Origin: Nemopilema nomurai
Taxonomy: Eukaryota; Cnidaria; Scyphozoa; Rhizostomeae; Rhizostomatidae
DNA length: 64,000 nucleotides
Direction: 5' to 3'
Assembly (NCBI GenBank): GCA_003864495.1
Contig: ML133437.1
Location: 1,984,001 to 2,048,000 of the forward strand
Shown: piece by piece, positions 58,301 through 64,000 of the stretch
Position numbering within the stretch: position 1 is the first letter of the stretch
Layout of the letters: every line of letters starts with the position of its first letter
Position numbers and translations under genes: made by a program
The notes under the pieces: generated by a model
Seen by the model: only the letters and a program-made list of their open reading frames with translations
Told to the model about the DNA's origin: nothing
Database searches by the model: none

Positions 58301-59156
58301 CTTAGAACCAAATCAACAATTCTAAAGCATTCAAAAGGGAGCAATGATGATTATCATCCTGATCAAGATCCATTACAATCAGTTCTGTCAGCCTTAAAAG
58401 GTAAATTTTCAACTTTAATTTAATTTTCTAAGTAAGTACCATCAAAGCAAAAGGTTTCTGTGCAAAGTCCCAGATTGTTATTGAAGCTGTTATGAACACT
58501 GATGATTGAAGTTTGATCTCTTAATATTGTTTCTCTTGGCATTTCTTAAATAAAAGTTTGCTGTTAGCTCCCATGTGCAATTATCATTATTTGCTGGTTT
58601 TAAAACGCATTCAAACCCTAAAGTTCCTCATATTATAAGAGCTAAATTAAATGCGAATTAATGTTATTTGTTTGATGAATGCTGTTTAATGGAAAATGCA
58701 TAACTATTTTACTGATTGGGCCATTTTTCTACAGAAGGATTCACATCAGGTGCAAACCCATTTGCTTCTGCTATGTCAGCATCAGGAAATGTTGCTCCTG
58801 AAGCGAATCTCTTGACACCAGCTGAGTTATTTGCCATGACAAAAGGGTTCCTCAATGAAGAGATTGTGAAGAATGTTGATGCTGTCTACGAATTTAATAT
58901 ATCTGGTCCCAATGGAGGCATGTGGTGTTTGGATTTGAGAAATGGCACAGGTTATATGGGAGAGGGAAAAGCACCTTGTGACCCAGATGTAAGAATCAAA
59001 ATGAAAAGTACCGACTTCCAAAAAATGTATTATGGTAAACTGACTCCAACTAATGCATACATGAATGGAAAGATGTCAATAGAAGGCGACATTAAAGCTG
59101 CCATGAGGTTGGAAGAGCTTATTAAATGTGTAAAGGAGCAGCAGGTGAAATCATAG
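55370..59156 (+). CDS. STOML1: Stomatin-like protein 1 (stomatin plus SCP2 domain)
   Basis: STOML1 is a late-endosomal membrane protein that binds stomatin and affects cholesterol handling. Exons: 55370-55439, 56226-56332, 56664-56730, 57189-57271, 57458-57661, 57945-58000, 58306-58400, 58735-59156; in phase, 367 aa (human 394-398). The N-terminus has KYSSLPEFG, matching the GYRALPLGDF sorting-motif region of human STOML1 (YXX-hydrophobic). A hydrophobic hairpin (about 34-57, WLILFFVHFLWVFSLPV) precedes the stomatin/PHB domain: PQYERALIYRLGRMQKAKGPG, RMRAFNVPPQEVFTVDGG, IGADVQYRI and LNRTVFQWGLEIARFEL. The C-terminal part (about 255-360) is an SCP2 sterol-binding domain: FNISGPNGGMWCLDLRNGTG then DVRIKMKSTDFQKM and YMNGKMSIEGDIKAAMRLEEL. 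The first exon is the least certain; it is supported by the strong GGTATGT donor and by the conserved motif. Confidence 0.93.
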
Positions 59157-61850
59157 TTATTGAGAGATACCTTGCAATGGAGAAAATGTTGTTAATCAGG
59201 CTGGCTGCACAGAGAACAATGTAGCAAATTCATGAGATATCGCACTGTCCTACACATGTGTAAATTTGTATAATATAAAGTAAGAATGTCTGCAAAAGAA
59301 AAGGGTAGAGAGAAAGAACTTGTGAAAAGAATACAAATACTCTGAAAATGTATTCATTGTATTCATTAATACCTACCAGATATATTTTACAGGGGTGGTC
59401 ACCCTAACTCATTCTCTGCTGCTGGCATTGCCCCACGATGTGTAAAATTTTAAAAGATCAGTTATCTATGACATTCAAACAAGGAAATATTTCCTAATTA
59501 TTTAGTAAACTTTGCACTAATTGGGCTTTGAGGCATTGAGGAATTAATTTCACTGTCCCATATATGGCTAGATGCTTTTAATTTCTTATGACTGTGAGAA
59601 ACTAAGTGTATTTTTATGAGCAGTTTGTAGTTCAAATTGATTTCTTTTCTGTTTTGTCATTGATTGTCACAGGTGCTCATCCTAGGGCTTGAATGAACTG
59701 GTCCGAGAAACAATCATTTGCCAAATCCAGTGAATAAACAATATGGCAAAACACTAGACTTCTATTCTAGGATAAGCTGAAATGCAAACACATTGCTATT
59801 CAAACACGAATCAAACAAATATCTTGATTAATTTGAGAAAGTCAATAACAGTATTTGACTAAGAGAACTGAAGGAGAACCAGTACAGTACTAGAGTATTT
59901 CAGGAAAAAAACCTAAATTTTATCCTAAATTTCAGTAGCCAGGAGCATCCATTGCAATGTCAATTGCTTTAATACAGCTCGTAAACAAAATAAGCTTACT
60001 CCACTGAACGATATTCTTGCTAATTGCCTCACTTCACTCTGCACAGAAGTTCACACATCTTGTACCTCAATTTAGGATCGTTTATTAGGACAAGAGTGCA
60101 TAAATGGTTTCGTTAATGCACGTTTACACACTCATGAATCCACAATTCATCATAATTATTTTGCGACTTTACTGGCTTAATCAAAAAGCAGAGTACCAAA
60201 GAGTCATGCAGAACTTCAGGCACATTGGCAACCATAGGTGTTTCCTGGGCAGAAAGATCTGCAATGGATTGGGGCAGCACTAGCTATGGACGTGGCAGTA
60301 TCTTGAGCCCAATTTTCTCCCACCCAAGAAGTAGGCACATTGCAGTTTTGATTGTTAAAATAATCGCAATAGCACTTTGAGCTTACGCAAAAGTATGATT
60401 TTCTACCAAGTTAGACACTCAATTATCGAATTTTCATCAAATTGAGTTTCAAGCAAATCCATTTCAAGATCGTAACATGACCTTGGTAAAGTCGAAGTTT
60501 ACTCAAAGATCCGACCCAAAACTGTAGCAGATTCTTGAGGGAAACCTCAGTTTACTGTGATTACAGGCCATCCTTTGTACAAAGATATCCCACTCAAAAT
60601 AGTCTGTTTTAATTTATCCATTTCAATTGGCACTGCTCCAAACGTTTTGCCATCAACGAAAAGTAACGATGGCTGGTCTGAGCGAGTTTTGCAACACTTT
60701 ACAACATTATTGGCGTTGGTTAAACATAAGACCAATTGTGTTGTTCCCCAATGCTCCTGCCATAGGCTCTTTCTTTTTCTTTTTAAGCACTGAGCACTGT
60801 TGTCACAGTTTCGAAATGTTATTGCTTTTTCTTACGTCATTATCATTATCAATCGCATTTTCTGTTCATGTAAATCTAAGAGAGCACTTTTACTGCCACA
60901 AATTTGAGAGAAAAAATCAAGGTAGCATTTGGGAAACTGGATAAAAATTATGATACGAAGAGTGCTTTGCAAAGAAAATTGGCTTTATTAATTCTTCAAA
61001 CGGACATCTTTGGTCTGTTTTTGTAAAAGTGGGAAGATGTTTTGCACACCGTATTTGCAGTTTTGTTTACTGTAATCAGCTGTACCATGGCAACTGAAAA
61101 TTACTCTAAAGAATGACTCCGGGCGTGAATGGTTCATTCCTACATGGATACCTTCTCAGACACAATCCAACTTGGATACATGCAACCCAATAGTTCCTTG
61201 ATAAGCACTTAGTACTTCTTTAAAAGACAAAAAAGGACAAATAGACAAACAGTTATCATTCTCCATAATTCTGTCAAAATTGGCTCTAGACGCCTGTCCG
61301 TGCTTAGTTTAACAAGTCGGATTTTGGCTACAACCCAGGGTGTTGTCCGCTTGCAATCTTTTATTTAGATTGAGACCCAAATAGTTTACTATATTTGTTG
61401 CATCGTGAGGATTAAAAGAAGTACATCAATATTAAATCGAATAAGAGTGTTGTTGTTTACTGGCTGATGCTCTTTCATGCAGATCACATTCCTCTTTTAG
61501 TTTCCTATTTAGACATCAAAGCGCTGAGTTTTATTAAAAATATCTGGCTGACGAGCAAACAGGGAAGGCCGTGACAGCCAAAAATTGCATCAATACACGA
61601 CAAAATGCAGGGAATGCATGTCAATGTTATTCTATCTTGAATGGATGTCACCTGCTTGAGAAATGTACTTCATTAAACCGGCGGGTGTAAATATTAACCA
61701 TGTGGGGTTGATAGCCAATCTAGATACGGCGTCACTTGTCGGCTTAGAAGCATCTATTCACGATATTGTTAAAGGTTTAATTCTGGTACAATTAACATCT
61801 CGCCAGATTCGTACAAGAAAGGACCGGTGAACCCGCTGCGGAGATTTTCA

Positions 61851-62249
61851 TCAATTGCAGATGCCGCTACGGAGCACACAGCGCCGTGGCTGTAACAGGG
61901 TGTTTGGGAACAGGTCCTCAAGGCAGTGTTTGCTTGTGCAGTAAACAAGCATTGATGGTCGAAAACATTGCTGTCTTCGAACGTGAGGTGAGTCTGCCTG
62001 GATTCCGCTTATGAGTCTGGTGATAGCCCTGGGTTTAGTTTCAGCAATGGTAACTCGACTGCTAAGTTGAGACCTCCTTGGTACCAAGTGGTCAGATGAC
62101 TTGAAGTGCTTACATTGAGGAATACAATGCACACGTTGACAATGAAAGCGGTAAGTGTGTGGATATTGTGAAGGGCAATTTTTAACTAGAAACATATCGT
62201 CTACATGCTTAGAGAGACTAGTTTGATGTCTCATCTTCAAGAATGACAT
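61851..62249 (-). CDS. Candidate small ORF, Cys-rich, unknown
   Basis: An ATG-started frame of 132 codons. It has clustered Cys and basic residues (for example FHCQRVHCIPQCKHF and CTSKHCLEDLF) but no signal peptide at the start and no family I recognise. It could be a chance frame, part of an unrecognised element, or a small gene. Only its length in AT-rich DNA and the Cys clustering favour it. Confidence 0.2.
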   Translation of the reverse strand: MSFLKMRHQTSLSKHVDDMFLVKNCPSQYPHTYRFHCQRVHCIPQCKHFKSSDHLVPRRSQLSSRVTIAETKPRAITRLISGIQADSPHVRRQQCFRPSMLVYCTSKHCLEDLFPNTLLQPRRCVLRSGICN

Positions 62250-62866
62250 TTAAGTCGCATTACCTAACCTCTACCGCACGGGTCGATAAAGTGCTTTACA
62301 TCACCATGAACTGCATCTCGACCAAGACCCGTCGAACGAGATAGTGGTGGGCGGTGTTGCTTAGTCAAGAAGTTGACTAAGATGTGGTGCTTTATTTCAG
62401 ATGTCAGAATAAGTGACGGCTCCACGGCTGGGGGGAAGGAAGGTTGTGTCGGATAATGTCATATTTGAGGAAGGCTTATTAGTAATTTTCGTAAGAAAAA
62501 ATGAAAGTGATTTGGTTTTTGGTTTGTGACGAAGAAGGTTTGAACTATAAAAATTGCAGCCGCAGGAAGGTTATAGCTTTTTATTGACTCTGCTTTATCT
62601 CTAAAGAATGGCAGCTAAACTTCATAGTGGTTTTAAAAAAGTATTATGGAAATAAATAGAAAAAGGCAGAGGTCGGCGATGATAGCAGCCTCAAGATAGC
62701 TACTTATAGAAGGATACTTTCCAGGATAATGATGAAATCTCGATCGAGGAACATGAATATAGTAAGATAGCATTTATACTGGTTGGTCAAGATTTGTGCC
62801 TTAGCTTGTGAACTGGTAGCACGTGATAATGCTAATTCTTATCAACATCAGACAACCTGCCGGGAA

Positions 62867-62940
62867 AGCAAAAGGCGGGGAAGCAAAGGGTGGGAAAGCA
62901 AAGGGGGGCGGGGAAGCAAAGGGGGGCGGGGAAGCACCTG
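62867..62940. repeat. G/A-rich short tandem repeat
   Basis: Four or five imperfect 14-20-bp units built on GGGAAGCAAAGGGGGGC, the last two almost identical. Non-coding. Confidence 0.75.
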
Positions 62941-63625
62941 TCGCAGCATGACTCAAGGTCATTCAACTGCATTCGCTGACTGAAACCATCCCGGTCATGA
63001 ATCGGCTAAGGAGCCCCACCGAGCTCAAAGCTACTAATTAGGCCGGTCGATTCGAATTCGCCTTGCGGCTAACCAATTATCAATGGAAGCCATGCGTTGA
63101 TTAGCAAATTTAGGGGCAAATCGAAGGCAGTGGGTGGAACCCAACATGAATGAAGAAAAGAAGCCGGTCACGTGAGGCTTTTACTACGATTATGGCGTGT
63201 CATGGTCTTACAAGTGCCAAACAAATAGAGGGCTCAAATGGGATTAGAAATACTTGTGCTTTTCATTTATAGCCATTTAAAGTTGTTAGTTTTGAGAGGA
63301 TCAGGGCTTATGTAGTTAATATATTGTAATTCACCTTCAAAAGACAAGCTCAAATTGAGTTAGAAATGGCTGATGATTGCCTACACAAAGTTAGCAGAGA
63401 CATCTCGGGGTTATGCTATAAGTGGAAATGGAAAACATTGCATGGACATTAAATAAAATTCTGATTGTTTTCAAAATAATTATCAATTGACGTTTGAAGA
63501 TGTCTTTGAAGATTTGCCCTTTTTAATATCGTTGCTTGATTCTTTCAGGTACTGACTAAATGAAAGCACGTGCTTTGTAAAAACATACAAATCCCTCGCC
63601 AAACAGGGATACAAAGCATAGCACG

Positions 63626-64000
63626 ATGATGAGCGGAGGATCGTCCACCGACACTAGGGAGGCTGTTGCTCTTTTGTCAGAAAAAGATAAGAAGATTGCC
63701 GAATTGAAGCGGCAGTTGAACAATTTACGGACTCGGAATGTCGGGTTAGAAAACTGCGTAAAAAACCAGGACTCGGCAGTCCGCAAAATAGGATCGCTCG
63801 TCGTATCGCCGCGTTCCACCCAAAGCAGTGATTGCGTAACGGCGGACGAAATAGAAGACGTTATCGATGATGTTTATCGAAAAATTCGCCGTATGGAAGA
63901 CATCGACAGTGAGTTGAGCGGCTTCGCCCGCGGAGCGCGGAAAAACGCGTCCTTGCGTTTGACAGGGGAAGTACAGTTCGATGGAAGGACTGGATACACT
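63626..64000 (+). CDS. 5' part of an unidentified coiled-coil gene, cut by the window end
   Basis: The frame opens at ATGATG (63626) and stays open to the last base, 125 codons without a stop. The protein starts MMSGGSSTDTREAVALLSEK and continues with a heptad-like helix (KKIAELKRQLNNLRTRN, VGLENCVKNQD). A Ser-rich link and an acidic helix (DEIEDVIDDVYRKIRRMEDI) follow, then SLRLTGEVQFDGRTGY. The base composition is clearly more GC-rich than the upstream DNA, which supports a real first exon, and the upstream 60 bases contain no in-frame ATG. The family is not recognised. It shares coiled-coil character with the palindrome genes but no evident sequence identity. Confidence 0.65.
   Translation, partial: MMSGGSSTDTREAVALLSEKDKKIAELKRQLNNLRTRNVGLENCVKNQDSAVRKIGSLVVSPRSTQSSDCVTADEIEDVIDDVYRKIRRMEDIDSELSGFARGARKNASLRLTGEVQFDGRTGYT

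Larger units (their letters stand above)
59157..63625. other. Gene-poor region between STOML1 and the last gene
   Basis: About 4.5 kb without a gene I can support. Two ATG-started frames deserve mention: + strand 60669-60944 (91 aa, hydrophobic middle) and - strand 61851-62249 (132 aa, Cys-rich). A G/A-rich short tandem repeat sits at about 62867-62940. The right end should hold the promoter of the gene starting at 63626. Confidence 0.5.

Noticed and set aside
1..64000. CRISPR arrays, operons, phage or bacterial defence systems.
   Set aside because: The gene structures are eukaryotic throughout (spliced, AT-rich introns), with no prokaryotic signals or spacer-repeat arrays.

Overview
The window is animal nuclear DNA. 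It is AT-rich by eye, with multi-exon genes (GT-AG introns) coding for metazoan proteins: the golgin USO1/p115, Mediator subunit MED16, an MZB1/pERp1-like ER protein, the mitochondrial carrier UCP4, a Shaker-type potassium channel, ribosomal proteins L7 and L19, and STOML1. Gene content and intron structure fit an early-branching invertebrate. A cnidarian, perhaps an anthozoan, is my best guess, supported mainly by the intronless Kv channel gene and the tRNA-derived SINE; this is inference. Spliced models were built by hand: every junction was checked for GT/AG sites and reading phase, and exons were matched to remembered family sequence patterns.

Layout: (1) 3-539 (+), 3' end of an unidentified gene with an Asn-Gly repeat tail. 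(2) 3309-18122 (-), complete 30-exon USO1 gene, 993 aa. (3) 18471-20951 (+), intronless MED16, head-to-head with USO1 across 348 bp carrying NRF1- and YY1-like motifs. (4) 22545-28483, a nearly perfect 2.9-kb inverted duplication around a 108-bp spacer. Each arm carries a three-exon coiled-coil gene; the right copy is open (698 aa), the left has two one-base deletions. (5) 30589-32039 (+), MZB1-like, 4 exons. (6) 33228-40022 (+), UCP4/SLC25A27-like, 10 exons, with a SINE and a fold-back element in its introns. (7) 41885-43006 (-), intronless Kv channel with a non-canonical selectivity filter. (8) 43007-48050, gene-poor, with repeats. (9) 48051-50455 (-), RPL7, 4 exons; 52488-55060 (-), RPL19, 5 exons with a 5-nt first coding exon. 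(10) 55370-59156 (+), STOML1 (stomatin plus SCP2), head-to-head with RPL19. (11) 59157-63625, gene-poor. (12) 63626-end (+), start of an unidentified coiled-coil gene.

The genes form no pathway; most are housekeeping genes. Two divergent pairs (USO1/MED16 and RPL19/STOML1) probably share promoters. The most unusual feature is the palindromic coiled-coil gene pair, followed by the Kv channel's altered pore. Mobile-element traces include a tRNA-derived SINE, a short TIR element, a CpG-rich fold-back element and a dispersed repeat present twice.
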